Of a stretch of 64,000 bases of DNA, positions 25,971 through 34,456 are shown piece by piece. The notes under the pieces were generated by a model. That model was not told the DNA's origin. It was given only the letters and a program-made list of their open reading frames with translations, and made no database searches. Position 1 is the first letter of the stretch, and every line of letters begins with the position of its first letter. The translations under genes were made by a program, and so were the position numbers. Source of the stretch: Flavobacterium azizsancarii (lineage in GTDB: Bacteria; Bacteroidota; Bacteroidia; Flavobacteriales; Flavobacteriaceae); assembly GCF_027980145.1 (NCBI RefSeq), contig NZ_JAMZNK010000002.1, forward strand, positions 175,783-239,782. Reading direction: 5' to 3'.

Positions 25971-27386
25971 ATGACGACAATTGATAAAGTTTATATCAAC
26001 GGAGAATTTGTAACACCACATGGTACACAAAGATTTGACCTTATTAGCCCTGTTACAAATCAAAAAACAGGTGAGGCAGTTTTAGGAGATGAGGTCGATA
26101 CCCAAAATGCTATTGCTGCAGCAAAAGATGCTTATAAAACATTCTCGAAAACCACCAAAGAAGAGCGTATTAGCTATCTTGAAAAGTTGCGTGCTATCGT
26201 AAGCAGACGTGAAAAAGACCTGACGAATGTAATGGTAGAAGAATATGGTGGAACATTTCAGTTTTGCTCGATGGTTTCGCAAAATATGGTAAGTGATTTT
26301 AGCGCGATGATTGATGTATTGAAGAATTTCGATTTCGAACAAACTGTAGGGAATTCAAAAGTTTATTTACAGCCGGTAGGAGTTGTAGGGATTATTATCC
26401 CCTGGAATATGAGTAACGGATTCATTGTTACCAAACTTTCTACTGCTATTGCCGCAGGTTGTACAGTTGTTGTAAAACCAAGTGAAATGAGTACACAGCA
26501 AACACAAATTATTGCTGAATGTTTTCATGAGGCTGGTTTACCAAAAGGCGTTATAAATTTTGTAAATGGTCTGGGTGATGTAGTTGGTGCAGAACTTACC
26601 GGTAATACAAATGTTTCGAAAATTGCTTTTACAGGTTCAACAGCAGTAGGGAAAATAATTGCAAAAGGCGCCGTTGATTCAATGAAAAGAGTTACCCTCG
26701 AACTGGGAGGAAAATCTCCTAATGTTATCTTAGACGATGCTAATTTACAGGAAGCGATTCCAACTGCAATTTTTGCGGCATACTTAAATAGCGGTCAGGC
26801 TTGTGCAGCGGCGACCCGTTTACTCGTTCCTGAAAGCAAACTAGAAGAAGTAAATGCAATAGCAAAAGCTGTGATTCAAAATATAAAAGTGGGTAATCCT
26901 AAAGATGTCGATACTGTTGTGGGACCAATGGTAAATAAAAAACAATACGAACGTGTGCAGGACTATATCAGGATTGGTCAGCAGGAAGGAGCAACATTAT
27001 TAGTTGGCGGCGAAGGAAAACCAGAAGGATTAGAAGACGGAAACTATGTAAAAGCAACCATTTTTACTAATGTAAAAAATGATATGCGTATTGCTCAGGA
27101 AGAAATTTTTGGTCCGGTATTATCAATTATCCCGTACAAAGACGAAGAAGATGCTATTGCAATAGCAAATGACACCAGTTACGGATTAGCTGCTTATGTA
27201 AGTTCTGCCAGTAAAGAGAGAGCTTATCACGTAGCTTCTCAAATTGATGCAGGCAGAATTTGTATCAATGGTATTTCGCACGATTCAAAAGCTCCTTTTG
27301 GCGGATTTAAACAATCAGGAATTGGCAGGGAATACGGCATTTTTGGTTTAGAAGAATACTTAGAGCCAAAAGCTATTTTAGAATAA
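25971..27386 (+). CDS. NAD(P)-dependent aldehyde dehydrogenase
   Basis: 471 residues from the ATG at 25971; a start 13 codons earlier adds a non-homologous tail. Family landmarks are all present: IIPWNMS (cofactor/oxyanion region), FTGSTAVGKII (Rossmann loop), LELGGKSPN (general base Glu, about 251), NSGQACAAATR (catalytic Cys, about 285) and EEIFGPVLS (NAD contact). It oxidises an aldehyde to the acid; the exact substrate is unknown. It is preceded by its own -7 box and followed by a bidirectional terminator, so it is probably a single-gene unit, perhaps under the AraC regulator at 24528. Confidence 0.93.
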   Translation: MTTIDKVYINGEFVTPHGTQRFDLISPVTNQKTGEAVLGDEVDTQNAIAAAKDAYKTFSKTTKEERISYLEKLRAIVSRREKDLTNVMVEEYGGTFQFCSMVSQNMVSDFSAMIDVLKNFDFEQTVGNSKVYLQPVGVVGIIIPWNMSNGFIVTKLSTAIAAGCTVVVKPSEMSTQQTQIIAECFHEAGLPKGVINFVNGLGDVVGAELTGNTNVSKIAFTGSTAVGKIIAKGAVDSMKRVTLELGGKSPNVILDDANLQEAIPTAIFAAYLNSGQACAAATRLLVPESKLEEVNAIAKAVIQNIKVGNPKDVDTVVGPMVNKKQYERVQDYIRIGQQEGATLLVGGEGKPEGLEDGNYVKATIFTNVKNDMRIAQEEIFGPVLSIIPYKDEEDAIAIANDTSYGLAAYVSSASKERAYHVASQIDAGRICINGISHDSKAPFGGFKQSGIGREYGIFGLEEYLEPKAILE

Positions 27387-27498
27387 TCTAAGTATACGCA
27401 ACAGCAATAATTGATATGCTGATCAAATTAATATTGTTTAAAGTATAGCTTTTAGTAAGTGAATCGTAATAGATAAATTTCAATACTTTATTAGATAT

Positions 27499-27533
27499 AA
27501 AAAACTCCTCATTTTAATTATTGAGGAGTTTTC
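27499..27533. terminator. Bidirectional terminator between aldehyde dehydrogenase and nucleotidase genes
   Basis: AAAACTCCTCA pairs with TGAGGAGTTTT between convergent genes, with A and T runs on either side. Confidence 0.85.
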
Positions 27534-27582
27534 TATTTCAGCCTGATTTGCAATTTTTTTAGATCGGGCTGAATTCCAAAAT

Positions 27583-28101
27583 CTATAAAAGCAATTGGCT
27601 AATTTCGTCCCAGTTTGCAACCCTGTTATGACCATTTTCGACACGGTTAAGATTGTGAGGCTGGCTAAACAATATTGTCTGACCATAGAATTTATCCAGA
27701 TTTTTAAAATGATCATCAATCATTATATCACCTTTCACAATCTCTTTTGTTCCGCAAAATACAATCTGCTGCCATGTTATAAACGGAAAGTTTTCCAGAA
27801 GCCATTCCTGTTTTTCTGCCATACTATTAGGGAATTTTGTAGCAGCAGAAACAATAAACAAATCATGAGTCTTATTTAATTTTTTTAATGCCTCGACGCT
27901 GCCTGGAATAACAGAAGCATTTCTAAAAAATCCCTTGGTCGCCATATAGATTTCCCCATTCACAAAAGCCTCTTCTTCCAGTTTTCCGGTAATTTCAGAG
28001 TAATCCTGATTAGTACCAAAATCCTCCAATTCAAATTTTCTAAACTGTCCGTAAATGTCAGCAATGACACCATCGATATCTACAATTAGTCTTTTTTTCA
28101 T
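27583..28101 (-). CDS. 5'(3')-deoxyribonucleotidase-like HAD phosphatase
   Basis: 172 residues, matching the bacterial NT5C group. Motif I LIVDIDGVIADIYG (DxDGVxAD) supplies nucleophile and acid/base Asp. Motif II is FIVSAAT (about residue 80), and GDIMIDDHFKNLDKF supplies the acidic motif IV. The ITWQQIVFCGTKEIV segment is typical of the group. It removes phosphate from deoxynucleoside monophosphates and so trims dNTP precursors. It is divergent from the MFS gene, with a 50-bp palindrome between them. Confidence 0.88.
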   Translation of the reverse strand: MKKRLIVDIDGVIADIYGQFRKFELEDFGTNQDYSEITGKLEEEAFVNGEIYMATKGFFRNASVIPGSVEALKKLNKTHDLFIVSAATKFPNSMAEKQEWLLENFPFITWQQIVFCGTKEIVKGDIMIDDHFKNLDKFYGQTILFSQPHNLNRVENGHNRVANWDEISQLLL

Positions 28102-28185
28102 TTTAATTATTTTTAATAGTTCATTTTTTGAGAGAATTTTCGATAAGAAGATCTCATTATTTTGACTTCTAAATTTTAATTCTAT

Positions 28186-28235
28186 AATATTATTTGCAAA
28201 TTAATGCAAATTTGCATTAATTTGCAAATAATATT
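28186..28235. repeat. 50-bp perfect palindrome upstream of the MFS transporter gene
   Basis: Left arm 28186-28210 and right arm 28211-28235 are exact reverse complements with no loop. Each arm holds TTTGCAAATTAATGCAAA-type sub-repeats, so TTTGCA/TGCAAA half-sites recur four times. It lies between divergent genes (starts at 28101 and 28249), so it cannot be a terminator; its right edge is 13 bases from the MFS ATG. Most simply it is an operator for a multimeric repressor. Confidence 0.85.
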
Positions 28236-28248
28236 TAAATGATGAAAT

Positions 28249-29415
28249 ATGATTAATAAAGTGGTTAAGGCTAAAACTGCAACAAAAACAATGTTTTTAG
28301 TATGCGGATTAGGAATAGCAAGTTGGGCGCCAATGGTTCCTTATGCAAAACAACGATTGAACCTTGATGACGCCAATTTGGGTTTGTTACTATTAATGTT
28401 GGGTTGTGGCGCAATCACCATGATGCCTGTTAGCGGTTATCTGGGACATAAATATGGTAACAGGATTGTTATTCTTTGCGCTACATTATTGATGGCGTTC
28501 ACGTTGCCGTTGCTTTTAATTTTGAACACTGCAGTAGCAATGGGTATTGCATTATTTGTCTTTGGCGCAGCAGTAGGAACGGTAGATGTCGCCATGAATT
28601 CTCACGGTGTTCAGGTTCAGAATTTATTTGGTAAACCTATAATGTCATCCCTTCACGGTCTTTTTAGCGTAGGCGGACTTTTTGGTTCTCTGGGCTTGGG
28701 CTTTTTAATGAAATTTGGCTTAGAACCTATAACAGCAGCAGTAAGTATAGCAATATTGCTTATTTTAATTGTAACCTCCCAATACCGTTTTCTATTTGAT
28801 GCAGGCACAGAAAAAGCTGCAATAGAGAGTTTTTCTCCAGATAAGGAAGTTGGACAAAAATCTTTCTCCTGGCTTAAGAGAAGCGTGATTTTCCTCGGAA
28901 TTATGTGTTTTATAGTATTTCTTTCTGAAGGAGCAATGTTAGATTGGAGCGCATTATTCCTGCACGAAAACCGAGGTGTCAATGAAGCGTTTACCGGAAT
29001 AGGATATGCCATGTTTTCAATTGCTATGGCTACAATGCGACTTGTTGGCGATAAAATAGTGTCACGTTTTAATAGTAAAAAAGTTGTTGTAGCAGGAAGT
29101 CTTATCGCTGCTTCAGGATTGTTTCTGGCAGTATTGACTCCGTGGACCATAACAGCATTGATTGGGTTTATTCTTTTAGGATTAGGCGCTGCTAATATTG
29201 TTCCTGTTTTTTTAAGCGAAGCCGGACGACTAAAGAACATATCAGCATCAATTGCTATTCCGGCAGTTACCACAATGGGATATGCGGGACAATTGGCAGG
29301 ACCTGCTTTACTTGGATTGCTTGCACAAGCATTCTCTTTGCCAATAGCCTTAGGCAGCTGTGGGATTTTGTTGGTAGTAGTAGCAACAGTTTATAAGGTA
29401 AGAAAACAGGAATAA
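28249..29415 (+). CDS. MFS transporter, YbjJ-like
   Basis: 388 residues with about twelve membrane helices. Recognisable segments: MFLVCGLGIASWAPMVPYAKQRLNL (helix 1), GHKYGNRIVILC (loop 2-3), GAAVGTVDVAMNSHGVQVQNLFGKPIMSSLHGLFSVGG (characteristic of the YbjJ/fucose-permease-related subgroup) and GEGAML-like LSEGAMLDWSALFL. Substrate unknown. In E. coli the ybjJ gene sits beside a HAD phosphatase gene; here too a HAD-family gene follows, 25 bases downstream. Transcription probably starts close to or within the 50-bp palindrome, so that element likely controls it. Confidence 0.9.
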   Translation: MINKVVKAKTATKTMFLVCGLGIASWAPMVPYAKQRLNLDDANLGLLLLMLGCGAITMMPVSGYLGHKYGNRIVILCATLLMAFTLPLLLILNTAVAMGIALFVFGAAVGTVDVAMNSHGVQVQNLFGKPIMSSLHGLFSVGGLFGSLGLGFLMKFGLEPITAAVSIAILLILIVTSQYRFLFDAGTEKAAIESFSPDKEVGQKSFSWLKRSVIFLGIMCFIVFLSEGAMLDWSALFLHENRGVNEAFTGIGYAMFSIAMATMRLVGDKIVSRFNSKKVVVAGSLIAASGLFLAVLTPWTITALIGFILLGLGAANIVPVFLSEAGRLKNISASIAIPAVTTMGYAGQLAGPALLGLLAQAFSLPIALGSCGILLVVVATVYKVRKQE

Positions 29416-29440
29416 AATATTTTACAGATTAACAAAAGGA

Positions 29441-30106
29441 ATGAAACAAGAAAAGGCCGCTCCCGTAATTGCATGTATTATATTTAATAGTGATACAATT
29501 TTACTCAATGCAGAAACAATAATAATTTCGATCCTGTTAGATAAAGCCGAGGAGTACGGATTAAACATAGAGCTTGATGATGCCTTGAGTCTTTTTAGCG
29601 AAAAAGGAATCGAAGAGAATATAAAACAACTTAAAGATCTTATAGTGATCAATGTTGCAAATGATTTTGAAGAAGAAGTAAGAAAAAAAATCTATGAAGA
29701 ATTAAGGAGTGGACTTGATGTTAAAGAAGGAGTAAGAAGAATACTGGAAATACCTGAAATGCCATTTTTCGTATTGTCCAATGTTCCCCAGGAAGAAATT
29801 GAATTCAATCTAAAGTTGACTAATCTACTTAATCTTTTTACGCCAGAGAAAATATTGACTACTTCTGAAATAGAGAAGCAAAATCCAGACACTGCGTTAT
29901 ATTCGAATGTTGCAACAACTATAGGATATCAACCAGAGGAATGCTTTGTAATTGCCGACAGCATTGTTGGACTGAAAAATGCGGTAGAGGAAGGTTTTAA
30001 TGTGTATGGACTTTCTAATGGATTCAATGAAAACGAAATGAGAGAGACAGGCGCAATTGTTTTCGAAGAAATTAAAGAATTATCAAACTTTTTAAAAATT
30101 CTTTAA
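29441..30106 (+). CDS. HAD-like protein with altered nucleophile motif
   Basis: 221 residues with the beta-phosphoglucomutase/YieH-like layout: core strand, helical cap (about 25-85), then core. Motif I would be FDxDGxLxDSE, but here reads IIFNSDTILLNAE: the nucleophile Asp is Asn (codon AAT), Gly is Thr and the substrate-side Asp is Asn. Motif II VLSNVP, the motif III Lys (EKQNPDTALY) and one motif IV Asp (VIADSIVG) remain. It may therefore be a catalytically dead or binding-only member. It is co-directional with the YbjJ-like transporter gene, 25 bases away, and followed by a DeoR regulator gene. Confidence 0.8.
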   Translation: MKQEKAAPVIACIIFNSDTILLNAETIIISILLDKAEEYGLNIELDDALSLFSEKGIEENIKQLKDLIVINVANDFEEEVRKKIYEELRSGLDVKEGVRRILEIPEMPFFVLSNVPQEEIEFNLKLTNLLNLFTPEKILTTSEIEKQNPDTALYSNVATTIGYQPEECFVIADSIVGLKNAVEEGFNVYGLSNGFNENEMRETGAIVFEEIKELSNFLKIL

Positions 30107-30257
30107 GCTATAATATTTAATATTTTGTATTGGGTAATGCATAAAATACAGTTTTCTGCAGGATTGATTTCTGCATTATTTATTAAATGAAATGACTTTT
30201 CGAAAGGGAAACAGTATGTTTTATAACTAATTATACCCAAAGGATTAATAATAAAAT

Positions 30258-31010
30258 TTGATGATAAAAGAAGAACGTTTTGACCATATACTTAGATTAT
30301 TAAAACAAAAAGACAAAGTAACCTATGATATGCTGGCAGTTGATCTTGAAGTTTCTGAAGATACAATTAGACGGGATATCGAACTTCTTCACAATAACGG
30401 ATTATTATCTAAAGTCAGGGGAGGCGCAATCCCGATATCAAAGAATCCTTTGAATTTTCAGGATCGCGCGTCTTATCTTTCAGATGGTAAAAAGACAATT
30501 GCGTTAAAAGCCCGGCAATTTATTAAAAACGGACAAACAGTTTTTATGGATGGCGGTACGACTGTATGTGCAATTGCAGCTCATCTTCCGCTTAATTCAA
30601 GTTTAAGGATTGTAACTAATAATGTGGCCTTAGTACCAATTCTTTCAAAATTTAAAAACATTGAAATTATTGTTTTAGGAGGTGTTTACAACAGACATAC
30701 AGAAACGAATTTAGGAGCAAAAAGCCGTGAGGAGATCAGAAATTATATCGCTGATGTTTATTTTATGGGTGCATGTGCCATACAGAGTAAATTTGGGATA
30801 ACGTCAACTTTTAATGATGAAGCAGAAATAAAACGCATTATGCTAGCCAATGCTAAACAAATAATTGTTTTAGGAAATATCGAAAAAATAAATAATACAG
30901 AATCCTTTAAGGTTTGTGATCTTAAAGATATAAACGCACTTATTACAGATTTATCAAGCGATGACAGTAAACTTGATGCTTACAGAAGTTTAGGAATTAA
31001 ATTGATTTGA
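30258..31010 (+). CDS. DeoR-family transcriptional repressor
   Basis: 250 residues. N-terminal helix-turn-helix (about 6-60): RFDHILRLLKQKDKVTYDMLAVDLEVSEDTIRRDIELLHNNGLLSKVRGGA, the DeoR signature with DTIRRDI recognition helix. The C-terminal domain (about 75-230) is the sugar-phosphate sensor with FMDGGTTVCAIAAHL, IVTNN, LGG and GITSTFNDEAEIKRIM. Such proteins release DNA when a phosphorylated sugar binds. It follows the YbjJ-like and HAD genes, and could bind the palindrome at 28186; that link is a guess from position. A terminator lies at 31051. Confidence 0.92.
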   Translation: MMIKEERFDHILRLLKQKDKVTYDMLAVDLEVSEDTIRRDIELLHNNGLLSKVRGGAIPISKNPLNFQDRASYLSDGKKTIALKARQFIKNGQTVFMDGGTTVCAIAAHLPLNSSLRIVTNNVALVPILSKFKNIEIIVLGGVYNRHTETNLGAKSREEIRNYIADVYFMGACAIQSKFGITSTFNDEAEIKRIMLANAKQIIVLGNIEKINNTESFKVCDLKDINALITDLSSDDSKLDAYRSLGIKLI

Positions 31011-31050
31011 CGTGATTTTTTAGCCAATTGATTTTAAGTCTCATAGAATT

Positions 31051-31090
31051 AAAAAAGCCCCAAAGTCAATTGATTTTGGAGCTTTTTTTA
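31051..31090 (+). terminator. Terminator after the deoR-like gene
   Basis: AAAAAAGCcCCAAA pairs with TTTGGaGCTTTTTT (one mismatch), followed by T residues; also usable in the convergent direction. Confidence 0.8.
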
Positions 31091-31111
31091 TGTTTTAACT
31101 CATTTATTGTA

Positions 31112-31984
31112 TTATTTGGCAGCTTCTAAAGTAGCATTAGTCCTGCGTATAGATTCTGCATCCTTATAATCCAGCCATTCCTGACCCTTTCTTTTGCGCA
31201 TCCAGTTATCATAATAACGAATGATTGCAACGTTAGCAAAACCCTTCCATAAGTTAGATGGGCGTCCGGCAAGAGAACGCAGGCTAAGCGAGAATCCCGG
31301 TGAAAGGTATTTCATATAATGCCACCAGCCTTCCGGCATATAAAGCATTTCTCCGTGGTTCAGCTCCGTAATATAAGGCCTTACTTTTCTAAGTGCCGGA
31401 AATCGTTCATAATCAGGATTATCAAAATCAATATCCTCATTACACAACCACGAATAGGGTAGGCGGTACATATATTTTGTTTCTTTGGGATCAACCAGGA
31501 CACATTGTTTTTTACCTTCAAAATGAACATGAAAAATATTGGGAAAATCAATATCATAATGCATGAAAACCTTCGCATCCTGACCGCCAAAGAAAACAAG
31601 AGGCAGGTTTTTAAGCAGGCGGATTCCCAGACGCGGCCAATGCATATCAGCCTTCATTACAGGAACCTCTTTCATAAGATTGTACAAGAATATCCGAAGA
31701 TCTGTTGGACCCTTTTCAAGAATATCGATATACTCAGACATAGTGATTGTAAAATCCGGCTCATTCACTTTTTTGGTATAATCGGTTTTACGGCTGTCAT
31801 ATAAAGGAACCATTTTCTCACCGGCAACTTCCCTTATAAAATTAAAATCCCATTTGCTAAACGCAGGCCAGTCTTCTATTTGATTGGTAATTACAACAGG
31901 TTTCTGAGGTTTGTAATAATTTTCTATAAACTCTTTTTTTGTAAGCTTTTCAACCCTTTCTATCGGTATATAATCAAATGACAT
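31112..31984 (-). CDS. Cupin-like/JmjC-type Fe(II) 2-oxoglutarate oxygenase
   Basis: 290 residues from the ATG at 31984; 21 extra N-terminal codons are possible but poorly placed. The N-terminal KPVVITNQIEDWPAFSKWDFNFI is the hallmark of the cupin_8/FIH-like family. The iron-binding HxD is HYD in VFMHYDIDFPNIF (about residue 165), and the distal His is in MPEGWWHYMKYL (about 240). The YIP...QCVLVDP region fits the co-substrate pocket. Members hydroxylate proteins or other substrates. It stands alone; target unknown. Confidence 0.88.
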   Translation of the reverse strand: MSFDYIPIERVEKLTKKEFIENYYKPQKPVVITNQIEDWPAFSKWDFNFIREVAGEKMVPLYDSRKTDYTKKVNEPDFTITMSEYIDILEKGPTDLRIFLYNLMKEVPVMKADMHWPRLGIRLLKNLPLVFFGGQDAKVFMHYDIDFPNIFHVHFEGKKQCVLVDPKETKYMYRLPYSWLCNEDIDFDNPDYERFPALRKVRPYITELNHGEMLYMPEGWWHYMKYLSPGFSLSLRSLAGRPSNLWKGFANVAIIRYYDNWMRKRKGQEWLDYKDAESIRRTNATLEAAK

Positions 31985-32424
31985 ATGTAATAGTTTTTTT
32001 AAGTTATATAAATTCAGTGCACATTTGCTAGTTGCATAAAAGCCCAATAGCTCAACCAGTTTTATTAAAGTAATATTTGACAGTTGCCAAGAATGTGATT
32101 AAGAACAAAATTTGTAATTTTTACTGCCTGTATTACTACATCGCCCAGTATGCTAAAAAAAGTATTGTAAGCTTTTTTATAGTAAAGATACACATTCTTC
32201 ATTAAAATAAAGTTGCTGATTTATTGATACAGACCACATTGGTTTATATTAAAATCTTTAAAAGTATTCATTAAAAAATCAAAAAAGCTTTTTCTTAAGG
32301 AAATGATATTTTATTCAAATATTTAGAAGTTTAACCATTACATTTTTTATATAAATTGTGATAAATTTAATTTAATGATAAAAAGTAGTGGATTTTTATA
32401 AAGATAATTATATATTTACCCTCA
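31985..32424. other. Intergenic region upstream of the cobalamin riboswitch
   Basis: AT-rich spacer holding the promoter of the minus-strand oxygenase gene and the upstream promoter of the riboswitch transcript. No gene or strong repeat seen. Confidence 0.4.
32411..32418 (+). promoter_or_regulatory. Candidate -7 element for the cobalamin-riboswitch transcript
   Basis: TATATTTA is one base off TAnnTTTG and lies just before the riboswitch P1 stem; the same TATATTTACC sequence precedes the cold-shock gene. Confidence 0.4.
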
Positions 32425-32602
32425 GATTTTGGTCTGTTTTTTCTTAAGAAAAAACAGTTAAAAGGGAATCAGGTGCAAATCCTGAACAGACCCGCTACTG
32501 TAAGTTCTATATAAGTCTTTAAACGTTACTAATGCCATTGTCCCGCTTTGCGGATGAGAAGGCTGTTTAAAGATGGAACAAGTCAGGAGACCTGCCACAA
32601 TC
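32425..32602 (+). ncRNA. Cobalamin (adenosylcobalamin-type) riboswitch
   Basis: Conserved core blocks appear in order: AAAGGGAATCAGGTGCAAAT at 32461-32480, then CCTGAACAGACCCGCTACTG with TAAG, a GCCATTGTCCCGC...GAGAAGGC arm (32534-32563), and the B12 box GTCAGGAGACCTGCC at 32582-32596. Closing stem P1 is GATTTTGG (32425-32432) with CCACAATC (32595-32602). B12 binding normally represses downstream genes. The next good gene starts at 33123, so the untranslated leader is about 690 bases; a further stem CCTGTTAT/ATAACGGG near 32651-32670 may belong to the expression platform. Confidence 0.93.
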
Positions 32603-33122
32603 ACATAGTGTAAAACTTTCGTGGAATAAAGTTGAACAACAAGAATTGACCTGTTATTGTATAACGGGATTCTCTCTTATTGCTTTTCATTCATACATTC
32701 CGGAGTTTATTTAATTAAATGAGTGATGTACAATACCGGAAAAAAACTTTTATTTCATTTTATAATTTCTGCTTCCCTGGTTTATTTCAAGGAGCCTGAA
32801 ACTCGTTTTTGTTTTTTAAATCCCGAGATATTAAAGTCTAAACTTCATCTGTATTTAGTTCCCAAAAAAAACCTTTCCAAAAAAATATTACAAATTCTCA
32901 AGAAGTATAATACCTATTATGTTTCAAACCCAAATTTAGAAAAATTCTTATTTACCTCTTTTGTTAAATTTCAAAATCAAAGGATTCTGCATGACCTCAC
33001 ACCAAATTTTCATTAGTCATTTTAGCTCTTGTATTTTATATATAAACAAATCAATAAGTATAGTTAATTAAATAAAAACTTTAATAAATATCACTTTTAA
33101 TCAGAATCAAAAAATAATAGAT
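32603..33122. other. Untranslated stretch between riboswitch and first lipoprotein gene
   Basis: About 520 bases. A 97-codon frame (32723-33016, GTG start) is Lys/Phe/Leu-rich with no recognisable family and low-complexity composition; I judge it unlikely to be a gene. A hairpin CTGTTATtgtATAAC lies near 32652. No BtuB remnant was recognised in any frame. Confidence 0.4.
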
Positions 33123-34412
33123 ATGTATAAAAAATCCTTGTCCTATTTCAGATCAGTACTTCTTTTGGCTGCAGCACTTTTGCTGACCAATTGTTCAGAT
33201 AATGGCGGAACGAATGATGAAAATATTCCTCCCATAGCCGGTCAGGATATCCCTTATAATGTACCAAGATTTACCATACTTGCCATAAGTCCCAATATTG
33301 TTGTGAGCGCAGATGCAACCTACAGCTGGACGGTCACGAATGCTCCAACACAGAATTATTCGTTGGTCAATACAACGACAAAAGAAGCCCTGTTTGCAGC
33401 AACAGAAGTTGGCACTTATAACCTGACAGTGACTATAAACGATAAGGGCGCCATTCAGAACCAGAAAATTGTGATAACGGTTAGTAAAGAAACAAAAGAG
33501 TTTAAAACTTTTATAGCTAAAGTTTTTGAATTCAAACCTGCCCCGGGACAATTCATAAACGATTTGCCGGCAGCCAATGATGGCGATACAACAGAAAGAA
33601 TTTTGACGAGAACCAATACTTACCTCGCCAAGAAAAACGGGGACTTGATTTCTCTTGGCGCTTTTGGAGGTTATGTTGTTTTTGGTTTTGACCACACTAT
33701 TGTAAATATCAAAGGCAAACGTGATTTCAGGGTATTGGGTAATGCATTTTGGGCAGAAGCCAATCCTAACCCTAAAAGCACTATGCGTGGCGGTAGCAGT
33801 GAAGCAGGAGTAATAATGGTGTCTTATGATAAAAATAAAAACGGACTTCCGGATGATGAATGGTATGAAATTGAAGGTGCCGGACATAAAATGGAAAAAA
33901 CGATTCATAATTATGAGATAACGTATTACAGACCTGATCCTAATAAAAAACCCGTTCCCGGTGGCGGCACAGGAACAGTAAATTTTACAGATACGGAATA
34001 TATCTATTGGAAAGACAATCAGGGCAAAGACGGTTATCTGGTACAAAACAATGCCTATAATCATTCTCTTGAATACTGGCCAAAATGGCTAAAAGACCAG
34101 CCAAGTATCACTTTTAAAGGAACAAGATTACCGGATAATGCAGTCGATGAAAGCGGAACGGGAAGTTATTTTGTACAGTATGCCTTTTTATACGGATACG
34201 CAGATAATGCACCTAATAATGACGATGATTCTGCGATTGATATTGATTGGGCAATTGACAAAAGCGGAAATAAAATTAAGCTTCCCGGAATCGATTTTGT
34301 CAAAGTCTACAATGGTCTTAATCAGCAGGCAGGATGGCTGGGTGAAACTTCGACGGAGGTTATGGGAGCAACAGATTTGCATCTTTTAGGAGAAAATATC
34401 CCAACCCGATAA
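33123..34412 (+). CDS. PKD-like surface lipoprotein of the B12 locus, paralogue 1
   Basis: 429 residues. Lipoprotein signal ends LLLTNCSDNGG (Cys about residue 24). A PKD-like beta-sandwich spans about 40-120 (ATYSWTVTNAPTQ, ALFAATEVGTYNLTVTINDKG). A large second domain (about 140-425) opens with LGAFGGYVVFGFDHTIVN, holds an EF-hand-like loop DKNKNGLPDDEWYEIEGAG and ends with IDWAIDKSGNKIKLPGIDFVKVYNGL. Proteins of this build are common in Bacteroidota vitamin B12 loci as surface accessory proteins, with no defined reaction. First gene after the cobalamin riboswitch; two paralogues follow at 44 and 7 bases. Confidence 0.88.
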   Translation: MYKKSLSYFRSVLLLAAALLLTNCSDNGGTNDENIPPIAGQDIPYNVPRFTILAISPNIVVSADATYSWTVTNAPTQNYSLVNTTTKEALFAATEVGTYNLTVTINDKGAIQNQKIVITVSKETKEFKTFIAKVFEFKPAPGQFINDLPAANDGDTTERILTRTNTYLAKKNGDLISLGAFGGYVVFGFDHTIVNIKGKRDFRVLGNAFWAEANPNPKSTMRGGSSEAGVIMVSYDKNKNGLPDDEWYEIEGAGHKMEKTIHNYEITYYRPDPNKKPVPGGGTGTVNFTDTEYIYWKDNQGKDGYLVQNNAYNHSLEYWPKWLKDQPSITFKGTRLPDNAVDESGTGSYFVQYAFLYGYADNAPNNDDDSAIDIDWAIDKSGNKIKLPGIDFVKVYNGLNQQAGWLGETSTEVMGATDLHLLGENIPTR

Positions 34413-34456
34413 TCAATTGAATAACGTATTAAATTAAAATTATTATATCAAAAACT

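Noticed and set aside
28186..28235. Reading the 50-bp palindrome as a transcription terminator
   Set aside because: It lies between two divergent gene starts and has no T run on either side.
28653..29273. 206-codon minus-strand frame inside the MFS gene
   Set aside because: Antisense shadow; the plus-strand MFS protein is clearly real.
32723..33016. 97-codon frame between the riboswitch and first lipoprotein gene
   Set aside because: GTG start, Lys/Phe/Leu-rich low-complexity composition, no family resemblance; kept only as a comment on the leader.
33195..34064. 289-codon minus-strand frame opposite the first B12 lipoprotein gene
   Set aside because: Ile/Cys/Arg-rich antisense shadow of a well-supported gene.
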